From positions 1-5,718 of the forward strand of contig QHTP01000099.1 of assembly GCA_003220855.1 (NCBI GenBank): a stretch of DNA of 5,718 nucleotides, written 5' to 3'. The notes below the pieces were generated by a model. The model was given only the letters and a program-made list of their open reading frames with translations. It did no database searches and was not told where the DNA came from. Both the position numbers and the translations under genes were made by a program. Shown here one piece after another: positions 1 through 5,718 of the stretch (the stretch's first letter is position 1; every line of letters begins with the position of its first letter). Origin of the DNA: Gemmatimonadota bacterium. GTDB taxonomy: Bacteria; Gemmatimonadota; Gemmatimonadetes; Gemmatimonadales; GWC2-71-9.

Positions 1-747
1 CACCGCAGCCAGCGCGGCATCGCCGACGCCCTGGCGTCGGGGGGCGACGCCGCCCGCGGCCGCGTCCTCGTGTTCTATCCCGCCGACCTGCAATACCGGC
101 CCAGCGACATCCCCTCCCTGGTGCAGCCGATCCTCGACGACACGGCCGACATCGTCACCGGTACCAAGCAGGGACATTACGAGAAACGCTTCGTGTCCTG
201 GGTCTACAACGGGCTGTGCCGTTGGTTGTTCGGCGTCCGGGTCACCGACTTGAACTCGGTCAAGGCGTACCGGCGTGAGGTGATGGACGGCCTCACCACC
301 CGGCCCGATTGGCATCGCTTCATGGTGGTCATCGGCGCGGCACAGGGGTTCCGACTCGCCGAGCGCCCGGTGCCGCTGCTGCCGCGCCGGGCGGGGAAGT
401 CGAAGTTCGGGCTCGGGCGCATCCCGGTGGGCGTGCTGGACCTCATGTCGGTGTGGTTCCAGCTCCGGTTCGGGCGCAAACCGCTGCTCTTTTTCGGCGT
501 GCCCGGCGCCGCGCTCATCTTCCTCGGTTTTCTGGTCGCCGTCTACGCGCTGATCGAGCGTTACGTGTACCAACAGGGCAACCGGGCGTTTCTCTATCTG
601 GTGCTGCTGCTCGTCCTAGCCGGCCTGATGCTGTTCGGCTTCGGGTTCGTGGGCGAGATGCTCGCGGGGGTGCGCGAGGAGGTGCGGGCGCTGCGGCGAC
701 CGCCGGACCGGCCGACCGGCGGGGACGGAGGGCCGCGCGACGGCTAG
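1..747 (+). CDS. Membrane-anchored family 2 glycosyltransferase (polyprenyl-phosphate sugar transferase-like), 5' end missing
   Basis: Open from the first base in frame 1; 248 residues seen, ending at TAG 745-747. The N-terminal nucleotide-binding part of the GT-A fold lies outside the window. Visible in order: the GT2 acidic signature region as YPADLQYRP (residues 26-34), a DIVTGTKQG strand-loop (50-58), DLNSVKAYRREV (83-94), DWHRFMVV (103-110), the basic GKSKFGLGRI motif (132-141) typical of dolichol/undecaprenyl-phosphate sugar transferases, and two C-terminal membrane helices (about 161-184 and 197-220) followed by a charged Arg-rich tail. The family moves a sugar from a nucleotide sugar to a polyprenyl phosphate at the cytoplasmic membrane face. 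The first Asp of the usual DADLQ motif is Pro here, which I recall in a subset of related GT2 proteins. Acceptor and sugar cannot be read from the sequence. Its stop overlaps the stop of the convergent GT4 gene. Confidence 0.9.
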   Translation, partial: HRSQRGIADALASGGDAARGRVLVFYPADLQYRPSDIPSLVQPILDDTADIVTGTKQGHYEKRFVSWVYNGLCRWLFGVRVTDLNSVKAYRREVMDGLTTRPDWHRFMVVIGAAQGFRLAERPVPLLPRRAGKSKFGLGRIPVGVLDLMSVWFQLRFGRKPLLFFGVPGAALIFLGFLVAVYALIERYVYQQGNRAFLYLVLLLVLAGLMLFGFGFVGEMLAGVREEVRALRRPPDRPTGGDGGPRDG

Positions 748-1940
748 CGCTGGCGCGCAACCGCCGCGTTGTAGACCTCCACCCAGCGACGGGTGATCGC
801 TTCCCAGCTGAAGCGCTCATGGAGCCGCCGGTACCCTGCGTCTCCCAGGCTCACGGACAGGTCAGGGGCGCGGGCCAGTCGCTCCAGGGCGGCCGCCAAC
901 GCCGTCGCGTCGCCGGGCGGCACCAGCAAGCCCGACACACCGTCTTCCACGATGTCCGTGATGCCGCCGATGGCGCTGGCGATCACGGGCACGCGGTGGT
1001 TCATCGCCTCGAGCAGCACGACCCCCAGCCCCTCGGTGTCGCCGCGCCGGTCCACCACGGCCGGCAGCACGAACGCGTCCGCGGCCGCGTACGCGGCCTG
1101 CAGCTCGGCCTCTGACACCCGGCCGCGCACCACGATCCGTCCGTCGAGACCTTGCTCCCGGATCCGGGCCTCGATCCGGGCCCGCTCTGGACCGTCCCCC
1201 ACGATCACCAGCCGGACGTCCACACTGGGCAGCAGCCGACTCGCGGCATCCACCAGGTGGCCCACGCCCTTGCGCTCGACGAGCCGGCCCACGAACAGCA
1301 CCGTCAAGGGTGCGCCGGCGGTCCGGTGGCCGGCGCGGGGCGCCGGCGTCGGCAAGCTGGTCGTGTACGGAATCACCTCGATCGGCACCTGGACGAGCTC
1401 GCGCACTTCGTCGGCGGTGTACGACGAGATCGCTACCACGCGGTCGGAGCGCCGCGCAGCCCACTTCAGGAACCCGCTGAGAAACGGCATCGCGGTCTTC
1501 ACCCACCGTAACTCCACTCCGTAAAACGTGGTGACGAGGGCGGCAGGGCGAGCCCGTTGCGCGGCCCAGCCGAACAGCGCCAGGGGAAAGGGCCAATGCA
1601 CGTGGATGACGTCGTAGCGCTGGCGCCGGCACAGCCGCCAGGCCGCGACCATGCCGGCCACCACGAAGCAGACCGCCATCACGCGGTACAAGAGCGCCCG
1701 CCGCATCCGGTCGGGCGCGGCCTCTTCGTGCGTCAGGCGCTCCCAGCGGCGCGGAAAGTACCGAAATCGGCGCACGGGAATCCCGTTCATCACCTGGTCC
1801 GGGGCGCCCCGATAGGACGAGGTGAATACCTCCACTTCGTGTCCGGCGACCTGGAGTCGCTTCAGGAGCTCGACCAGCCACGGGACGATCACGTCGTCCG
1901 GAGCGCGCGGGAACGCGGTGACCAGGTGGAGGATGCGCAT
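744..1940 (-). CDS. GT4 family glycosyltransferase (GT-B fold), complete
   Basis: 398 residues, normal length for GT4 enzymes, which move a sugar from an activated nucleotide donor to a growing glycan in the cytoplasm. The N-terminal acceptor domain starts MRILHLVTAFPRAPDD, with AGHEVEVFTSSYRG (32-45) and HVHWPFPLALFGWAA (113-127). The donor domain starts at LTVLFVGRLVERKG (212-225), followed by LVIVGDGPER (244-253), a VVRGRVSEAEL strand-loop (270-280) and the family signature E303-x7-E311 within TEGLGVVLLEAM, then PVIASAIGG (318-326) and GLLVPPGD (337-344). The start is well fixed: an in-frame TAG lies five codons upstream (complement of 1956-1958) with no start codon between. No Shine-Dalgarno sequence is evident before the ATG. 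It is the only minus-strand gene here, convergent with the GT2 gene and divergent from the methyltransferase. Donor and acceptor are unknown. Confidence 0.95.
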   Translation of the reverse strand: MRILHLVTAFPRAPDDVIVPWLVELLKRLQVAGHEVEVFTSSYRGAPDQVMNGIPVRRFRYFPRRWERLTHEEAAPDRMRRALLYRVMAVCFVVAGMVAAWRLCRRQRYDVIHVHWPFPLALFGWAAQRARPAALVTTFYGVELRWVKTAMPFLSGFLKWAARRSDRVVAISSYTADEVRELVQVPIEVIPYTTSLPTPAPRAGHRTAGAPLTVLFVGRLVERKGVGHLVDAASRLLPSVDVRLVIVGDGPERARIEARIREQGLDGRIVVRGRVSEAELQAAYAAADAFVLPAVVDRRGDTEGLGVVLLEAMNHRVPVIASAIGGITDIVEDGVSGLLVPPGDATALAAALERLARAPDLSVSLGDAGYRRLHERFSWEAITRRWVEVYNAAVARQR

Positions 1941-1999
1941 GGAGGTTGCCCAAAGCTACGACTTTCCACGGGTTTCGAGCCATGGTAGTTTTCCGACCC
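1941..1999. promoter_or_regulatory. Divergent intergenic gap that must hold the promoters for the GT4 and methyltransferase genes, unless they lie inside coding sequence
   Basis: This 59-bp gap is the only clear non-coding stretch in the window and is richer in A+T (about 44%) than its surroundings. It separates two genes that start head to head. I could not pick out a convincing -35/-10 pair on either strand. A small inverted repeat, AAAG-ctacga-CTTT, lies at 1952-1965. If the methyltransferase starts at the earlier ATG at 1982, the gap shrinks to 41 bp. Assignment as a promoter region rests on gene geometry only. Confidence 0.4.
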
Positions 2000-2617
2000 A
2001 TGGCCAATCGCGTCGCTCCGGCGTCACCCGAGCTCACCAAGTTCTACAGCGAACGCCACGACTGGCGCAACGCCGGCGAAGAGCGGATGCGGTTTCGCAA
2101 GCACATGCAGCTGGCGCAGGTACGCCCCGGCAGCGCGGTGCTCGACATCGGCTCACGCAACGGCGACCTGCGCAAGTACCTGCCGCGCGACGTCAAGTAT
2201 CAGGGACTCGACATCGCCCCCGAGTTCGCCGCTCCCGACATCTTGATTCACGACATCACGAGCGGGCTGCCGTTTCCCGATGCCTCGTTCGACTACGTCT
2301 TCATGGTCGAGGTCCTCGAGCACACGCCCACGGCGTACAGCACAGCCGGCGAGATCTACCGAGTCCTGAAGCCCGGTGGCGTGTGGATGGTTTCCGTGCC
2401 CAATCCCTATCACGTGAAGGAGATCATCTGGAATCTCTTCCGCGTCCCGGACAGGCAGGGGCACATCTACAGCTGGACACGCCAGACGATCAGCCGCTTG
2501 GGCGAGATGAACGGGTTCCGCCTCGTGGCTTGGGGCGGCACGTACTTCTATCCACCGATTCCGGCGCCCTGGTGGATGCTCGCGCGGTCAGTCGCCTACA
2601 AGTTCGTCAAGGCCTGA
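2000..2617 (+). CDS. Class I SAM-dependent methyltransferase (Methyltransf_11/23-like)
   Basis: 205 residues from ATG 2000. The Rossmann-fold methyltransferase motifs appear in order: motif I VLDIGSRNGDLRKYLP (47-62) for SAM binding, the acidic end of beta-2 at YQGLDIAPEF (67-76), GLPFPDASFDYVFMVEVLEH (89-108) with the usual post-motif region, and EIYRVLKPGGVWMVSVPNP (118-136). A C-terminal part with DRQGHIYSWT and two aromatic stretches follows. In glycan loci such proteins usually methylate sugars or a glycan end, but no substrate can be read here. Alternative in-frame starts exist at ATG 1982 and TTG 1946. I chose 2000 because recognisable sequence begins just after it and the upstream residues look unlike the family; none of the three has a strong Shine-Dalgarno. 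It is the first gene of the + strand run, and the stop TGA 2615-2617 lies right beside the probable start region of the next gene. Confidence 0.9.
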   Translation: MANRVAPASPELTKFYSERHDWRNAGEERMRFRKHMQLAQVRPGSAVLDIGSRNGDLRKYLPRDVKYQGLDIAPEFAAPDILIHDITSGLPFPDASFDYVFMVEVLEHTPTAYSTAGEIYRVLKPGGVWMVSVPNPYHVKEIIWNLFRVPDRQGHIYSWTRQTISRLGEMNGFRLVAWGGTYFYPPIPAPWWMLARSVAYKFVKA

Positions 2618-2621
2618 GCTG
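2609..2621 (+). promoter_or_regulatory. Probable ribosome binding site (AAGG, 2609-2612) and CTG start (2619-2621) of the YbhN-like gene
   Basis: AAGG at 2609-2612 lies six bases before a CTG at 2619 that is in frame with the membrane protein downstream and one base past the methyltransferase stop. No ribosome-binding-like sequence precedes the first conventional start, GTG 2676. The placement decides whether the first membrane helix belongs to the protein. CTG starts are rare, so this is an inference. Confidence 0.45.
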
Positions 2622-2675
2622 ACAAACGCACGGCGGTGGCTCTGGGCCGCTCAGGGCCTCGTCACGCTGGCGGTC
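2619..2675 (+). other. Likely N-terminal extension of the YbhN-like protein (19 codons from CTG 2619)
   Basis: Reading upstream of GTG 2676 in the same frame gives TNARRWLWAAQGLVTLAV, a basic cluster followed by a hydrophobic run that joins directly to the hydrophobic start of the protein (VAFVARSI). Together they form a normal first transmembrane helix with a positive cytoplasmic N-terminus, which starting at GTG 2676 would cut in half. There is no in-frame ATG, GTG or TTG in this stretch. A base error turning ATG into CTG would look the same. Confidence 0.55.
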
Positions 2676-3530
2676 GTGGCCTTCGTCGCCCGCTCGATCG
2701 CGCGCAACTGGACGGAGTTCCGCTCGCTCCACGTCGCGCTGACGGTCACGCCGACGTGGATCGTCGCCTCCGCCCTCACGGTGTTCGCGACCTACGTCAT
2801 GCAGATCGAGTCCTGGCGCCGCATCCTGGCTGGGTGGCACCAGCGCCTCGGCTTCGCCGCCGCGGCCCGGACCTGGAGCCTGGCCAACCTCGGCCGCTAC
2901 GTCCCGGGAAAGGTGTGGAGCGTCGCCGGCCTGGTGGTGCTCGCGCAGCGGGCCGGCGTCCAGCCGGGTCCGGCGGCCGCATCCGCCTTCGTGATCCAGG
3001 CCGTGTCGCTCGGCAGCGGAGTGGCGGTCGTCGCCGCGGCGGCGCCGCATAGCGCCCCGCCGCTGCGTCTCGCGGCGGCGGGCCTGGCAGCCGTAGTCAC
3101 CATCGGCGCGCTGGCGTGGCGTCCCACGGCTGCCTGGCTGGGTCGCCTGGTCAAGGCCACGCCCCCGCTCGAGCCGCTCGCCCTCCGCGCCGTGCTCGCC
3201 AGCACGCTGCTCACCGTCCTGAGCTGGTGGACGTACGGCGCGGCCTTCTGGATGCTGGCCCGAGGTCTCGTGCCGGGTGCTCCTCTGCCACTCACGAGCG
3301 CCGTCGCCGCCTTCACGCTCGGCTACGTCCTCGGCCTGCTGGCCTTGTTCGCCCCGGGCGGGGTAGGGGTGCGTGAGCTCGTGCTTATCGGCCTCCTCGC
3401 GCCGTTTCTGGGCTCGGGTGGCGCGCTCGCCGTGAGCCTTGCATCGCGCGTACTCTTGACCGTCCTGGAAGGGGCCGCCGCGCTCCTCACCCTTCCGCTG
3501 CGCCACCGTCCACAGGAGTCCGTTCCGTGA
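2676..3530 (+). CDS. YbhN / lysylphosphatidylglycerol synthase TM-domain-like integral membrane protein
   Basis: 284 residues from GTG 2676, or 303 if translation starts at CTG 2619. Several hydrophobic segments are visible, at about 19-41, 98-123, 130-148, 171-195, 206-225 and 235-277. Two motifs identify the family: NLGRYVPGKVW (71-81), matching the N-x3-Y-x-PGK pattern of LPG_synthase_TM proteins, and APGGVGVRE (226-234), matching its PGG-x-G-x-RE pattern. These are flippase-like or transferase-linked inner membrane proteins often found in glycan and lipid loci. There is no C-terminal aminoacyl-lipid synthase domain, so lysyl transfer is not suggested; a role with lipid-linked intermediates is inferred from context. 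The stop TGA 3528-3530 overlaps the GTG start of the next gene by 4 bp. Residues 130-178 are encoded by the copy of the 149-bp repeat that fits this family. Confidence 0.85.
   Translation: MAFVARSIARNWTEFRSLHVALTVTPTWIVASALTVFATYVMQIESWRRILAGWHQRLGFAAAARTWSLANLGRYVPGKVWSVAGLVVLAQRAGVQPGPAAASAFVIQAVSLGSGVAVVAAAAPHSAPPLRLAAAGLAAVVTIGALAWRPTAAWLGRLVKATPPLEPLALRAVLASTLLTVLSWWTYGAAFWMLARGLVPGAPLPLTSAVAAFTLGYVLGLLALFAPGGVGVRELVLIGLLAPFLGSGGALAVSLASRVLLTVLEGAAALLTLPLRHRPQESVP
3062..3210 (+). repeat. Direct repeat copy A, inside the YbhN-like gene
   Basis: 149 bp matching 4231-4379 at an offset of 1169 bp. Bases 3062-3185 (124 bp) are identical to 4231-4354; the remaining 25 bp differ only at 3186/4355 (C/A, Arg171 versus Ser277) and 3200/4369 (C/G, silent in Ala). 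Similarity stops abruptly at both edges. The copy covers YbhN-like residues 130-178, a membrane helix, a basic loop and the start of the next helix, and sits naturally in that protein. It is therefore the likelier original. Confidence 0.95.
3514..3518 (+). promoter_or_regulatory. Shine-Dalgarno AGGAG for the YfhO-like gene
   Basis: AGGAG lies eight bases upstream of GTG 3527, inside the last codons of the YbhN-like gene. It supports GTG 3527 as the true start despite the 4-bp overlap with the upstream stop, and points to coupled translation of the two membrane proteins. Confidence 0.75.
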
Positions 3531-5718
3531 GCGATCCAGGGCCCGCCGCTGCGGGGCCTTCCTACGAACCGGCACGCCCCACGGCGCTCGCTACGGTCGC
3601 CTTCGCCTTGTGGCCGGTGATCCTGTCGCTGCCCATGCTCACCGGGATGTGGCTCGCGAATCCCGTGAGCAGCGATCAGTACACCGCAGGCTTTTCGTTC
3701 CACGCATGGAGCGCCGAGTGGTTCAAGCGGAGCGGCCACTTGCCGCTTTGGAATCCGGAGATCTTCGGAGGGTTGCCGTTTGTCGCCGCGGGGAGCGGCG
3801 ACGTGTTCTATCCCACGTGGCTCTTGCGCTTCGTGGTGCCGGTGACGACCGCGGGCAACCTGAGCTTCTTCGTGCACTACATCCTCGCGGGGCTGTTCAC
3901 GTACCTGCTGCTGCGGCGCTTGCAGGTCGGGTGGACCGGATCGGTCGTCGGGGGGCTCGCCTACGAGCTGACTGGCTTGATCGCCTCGTATCCGTCCCCG
4001 GGACACGACGGCAAACTGTTCGCCTCCACCATGCTGCCGTTGCTGTTGCTCGCGTTGGTGCTGGCGCTGCGCGAGCGCCGCTGGGCCGGTTACGTGCTGC
4101 TCGCCGCAGCGACCGCCCTGTCTCTGCTCGGCCACTTCCAGCTCGCGTACTACTCGCTCATCGTCGCGGGGCTGTTCGCGCTCTATCTCACGTTCGAGGA
4201 GTCGCGCGACAGCGGGGGAGGGGAGCGCGTGCTGCGTCTCGCGGCGGCGGGCCTGGCAGCCGTAGTCACCATCGGCGCGCTGGCGTGGCGTCCCACGGCT
4301 GCCTGGCTGGGTCGCCTGGTCAAGGCCACGCCCCCGCTCGAGCCGCTCGCCCTCAGCGCCGTGCTCGCGAGCACGCTGCCCGCGCTGGGCGTCACGGCGC
4401 CCGAGCGCCGGCGGCAGATCGTGTGGCTGGGTGGGATCGGGCTCCTGTTTCTGCTGATCAGCCTCGGCGCCGCCACGCCGTTCTACCGGGTGTGGTGGGC
4501 ACTCATGCCTCTGGTCAAGAAGACGCGGGCCCCGGGAATGGCCTTCTACGTGGTGGCCCTCGTCACGGCCATGTTCGCGGGCCTGGGCGTCGAGCGCGCC
4601 CTCAAGGGAGCGGGAAGGCGCGTCATGACACCCGCCTTGATCATCGGGGGGATCGTGGCCCTGCTCGGCGCCGCAGGAGTGTTCGGCCATATCGCCGAGG
4701 CTCTCGCGGGAGACAAGGCGGCGGCGGCGCGCGCCGGTGAGGCCGCGATCCTGTGGGGTGCCGCGACGAGCGGACTGGCTCTGGCAGCGGTCGCCGCGGT
4801 GCTGGGTCCCGCGCAGGGCCGGCTGACGCCGCGGCTGGGCGCGCTGGCCCTCATCCTGATCGTGGGCACCGACCTCTGGCTCAACGCGCGGTCGTTCTGG
4901 GGCTACACCAGGCCATATGGTCGAGACGCCCTGATCGACCGCGTCGCCGCGACGCCGCCGCCGTTCCGCGTCCTCAACCTTCCTCGAGGAGGGGTCTATC
5001 CCGGCTCCTCGTTGATGGCGTTCGACATCCCCGAGCTGTTCGGGTACCACGGCAACGAGTTGCGGTATTACGACGACCTGTGGGACCGCGAGAATGGCTG
5101 GAGAAACCTGGGTGTCCTGCCGCTGTGGGACCTGTGGGCGGTGCGCTACGCGATCCTGCCCGCGGGTGGCCGCACCGTCGATTCGATCCCGGGGTTCCGG
5201 CGGGTCATGGATTCCGTGGCGACGTTCGATGGGGGTCGCGCCAATCTGTTCGAGCGGCTGACGCCGGCACCGTACGCTCGCGTCGTCGCGGGCGCCATCA
5301 AGACGGACTCGACGACCGTCGTCCCGACCCTCGTCGATCCTCGCATGGACTTCTCCAGGATCGTGCTCTTTCCCAACGATCAGCCGGTGACGCCGGAGCC
5401 GTTGAAGGAGATGCCCCCGCCCAGCCCGTCGCGCGCCACCGTGACCGCCTGGCAGCCGGGACGCATGACCGTCACGCTCGACCCCGCGCCCCCGAAGCCG
5501 AGCTATCTCGTCGTCGCCGAGAACTGGTATCCCGACTGGCAGGTCGCGGTCGACGGGCAGCGCGGTCAGTTGCTGCGGGGCGACTACAGCCTCATCACCG
5601 TCGCGCTGCCCGCGGGCGCCCGCACGGTGGAGCTGACGTTCCGCTCGAAGCTGTACGAGCTCGGGAGAGCCATCACCCTGGCGTCCCTCGCGCTGCTGCT
5701 CGTCGCCCTGCTGCTGTC
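3527..5718 (+). CDS. YfhO-like multi-spanning membrane protein (GT-C type glycosyltransferase-like), 3' end missing; carries an inserted or copied segment
   Basis: Open without a stop from GTG 3527 to the window edge: 730 codons seen. After a short cytoplasmic tail comes a first helix (about 21-43), then a large outer loop with SSDQ (48-51), LPLWNPEIFGGLPF (72-85) and GDVFYP (91-96), typical of YfhO-type proteins. Further helices follow, with GHFQLAYYSLIVAG (202-215), GAATPFYRVWW (314-324) and KKTRAPGMAFY (331-341). A long extracytoplasmic C-terminal domain ends in AENWYPDWQVAVDG (664-677) and LPAGARTVELTF (694-705), the hallmark YfhO tail; a last helix begins near 714. B. subtilis YfhO is linked to glycosylation of lipoteichoic acid, and related proteins are taken to use lipid-linked sugars; the substrate here is unknown. 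Residues 236-284 are encoded by a near-exact copy of part of the upstream gene, so this protein may be a chimera with altered function, or this stretch may be misassembled. The gene overlaps the upstream gene by 4 bp. Confidence 0.88.
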   Translation, partial: MSDPGPAAAGPSYEPARPTALATVAFALWPVILSLPMLTGMWLANPVSSDQYTAGFSFHAWSAEWFKRSGHLPLWNPEIFGGLPFVAAGSGDVFYPTWLLRFVVPVTTAGNLSFFVHYILAGLFTYLLLRRLQVGWTGSVVGGLAYELTGLIASYPSPGHDGKLFASTMLPLLLLALVLALRERRWAGYVLLAAATALSLLGHFQLAYYSLIVAGLFALYLTFEESRDSGGGERVLRLAAAGLAAVVTIGALAWRPTAAWLGRLVKATPPLEPLALSAVLASTLPALGVTAPERRRQIVWLGGIGLLFLLISLGAATPFYRVWWALMPLVKKTRAPGMAFYVVALVTAMFAGLGVERALKGAGRRVMTPALIIGGIVALLGAAGVFGHIAEALAGDKAAAARAGEAAILWGAATSGLALAAVAAVLGPAQGRLTPRLGALALILIVGTDLWLNARSFWGYTRPYGRDALIDRVAATPPPFRVLNLPRGGVYPGSSLMAFDIPELFGYHGNELRYYDDLWDRENGWRNLGVLPLWDLWAVRYAILPAGGRTVDSIPGFRRVMDSVATFDGGRANLFERLTPAPYARVVAGAIKTDSTTVVPTLVDPRMDFSRIVLFPNDQPVTPEPLKEMPPPSPSRATVTAWQPGRMTVTLDPAPPKPSYLVVAENWYPDWQVAVDGQRGQLLRGDYSLITVALPAGARTVELTFRSKLYELGRAITLASLALLLVALLL
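4231..4379 (+). repeat. Direct repeat copy B, inside the YfhO-like gene
   Basis: Second copy of the 149-bp repeat (first copy 3062-3210). The offset of 1169 bp keeps it in the same reading frame relative to its host gene, so both proteins share 49 residues with a single difference. Here the segment lies between the GHFQLAYY helix (from residue 202) and the PERRRQIVW / TPFYRVWW region (292-324), where YfhO-like proteins as I know them carry a different, longer conserved loop. It is therefore the likelier recipient. There are no terminal inverted repeats, target duplications or transposase, so it is not a mobile element. Confidence 0.95.

Noticed and set aside
700..722. GC-rich hairpin (7-bp stem, 9-base loop) near the convergent gene ends, considered as a bidirectional terminator
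   Set aside because: No T-run follows on either strand, and the bases encode the Arg/Pro-rich tail of the GT2 protein, where such palindromes arise easily at this G+C content.
1946..1999. Longer methyltransferase from TTG 1946 or ATG 1982
   Set aside because: The extra residues look unlike the family and neither start has a ribosome binding site. The ATG at 1982 cannot be excluded. Both ATGs sit in a CCATGG hexamer, which I take as chance.
862..2040. A 392-codon minus-strand open frame overlapping the GT4 gene
   Set aside because: It is a shifted-frame shadow of the GT4 gene, Gly/Arg/Ala-rich, and would also run into the methyltransferase start.
2607..3575. A 322-codon minus-strand open frame sharing a stretch of sequence with the 575-codon one
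   Set aside because: It is the antisense of the YbhN-like gene. The shared peptide only reflects the 149-bp DNA repeat and is not evidence of a second coding layer.
4231..4379. Copy B considered as an insertion sequence remnant or other mobile element
   Set aside because: It lacks terminal inverted repeats, target-site duplication and transposase sequence, and the other copy is ordinary coding sequence of the neighbouring gene.
3610..4740. A 376-codon + strand open frame inside the YfhO-like gene
   Set aside because: It is out of frame with the YfhO-like gene, is Arg/Ala-rich with no motifs and has no ribosome binding site. The frame from GTG 3527 carries recognisable motifs and continues to the window edge.
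3323..5050. A 575-codon open frame on the minus strand, opposite the two membrane-protein genes
   Set aside because: The translation is Arg/Gln/Glu-rich and low in complexity with no family motif, while the + strand frames give clear YbhN-like and YfhO-like proteins. Long antisense open frames are expected at this G+C content.

Overview
The window comes from a G+C-rich bacterium (roughly two thirds G+C by eye). All genes are tightly packed and use codons ending in G or C. The gene content is a polysaccharide or glycolipid assembly locus, of the kind common in uncultivated soil and sediment bacteria such as Gemmatimonadota and Rokubacteria-like lineages. Nothing in the sequence fixes the phylum. 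I saw no tRNA, rRNA, CRISPR array or insertion sequence.

Layout. (1) Bases 1-747 (+) hold the 3' part of a membrane-anchored family-2 glycosyltransferase of the polyprenyl-phosphate sugar transferase type. (2) Bases 744-1940 (-) hold a complete GT4 glycosyltransferase, convergent with (1); the two stop codons share a CTAG palindrome. (3) A 59-bp divergent gap (1941-1999) separates it from a three-gene + strand run. (4) The first gene of the run, 2000-2617, is a class I SAM-dependent methyltransferase. (5) The second, 2676-3530, is a YbhN/LPG-synthase-TM-like integral membrane protein that probably starts further upstream, at a CTG at 2619. (6) The third, from GTG 3527 to the window edge, is a large YfhO-like membrane protein with no stop in the window (730 codons seen). 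Genes 5 and 6 overlap by 4 bp, so genes 4-6 look like one operon.

How they may work together (inference). The GT2 enzyme would load a sugar onto a lipid carrier, the GT4 enzyme would extend a glycan from a nucleotide sugar, the methyltransferase could modify a sugar or cap, the YbhN-like protein may act in lipid or lipid-linked intermediate handling, and the YfhO-like GT-C-type protein would act outside the membrane on lipid-linked sugar or a glycopolymer.

Most notable observation. A 149-bp direct repeat (124 bp perfect, then 25 bp with two mismatches) occurs in the same reading frame inside two unrelated genes: the YbhN-like gene (3062-3210) and the YfhO-like gene (4231-4379). It fits the architecture of the first gene. 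In the second it sits where YfhO-type proteins normally carry a different conserved loop. This is either a recent in-frame segment transfer that made a chimeric protein, or an assembly or gap-filling artefact.
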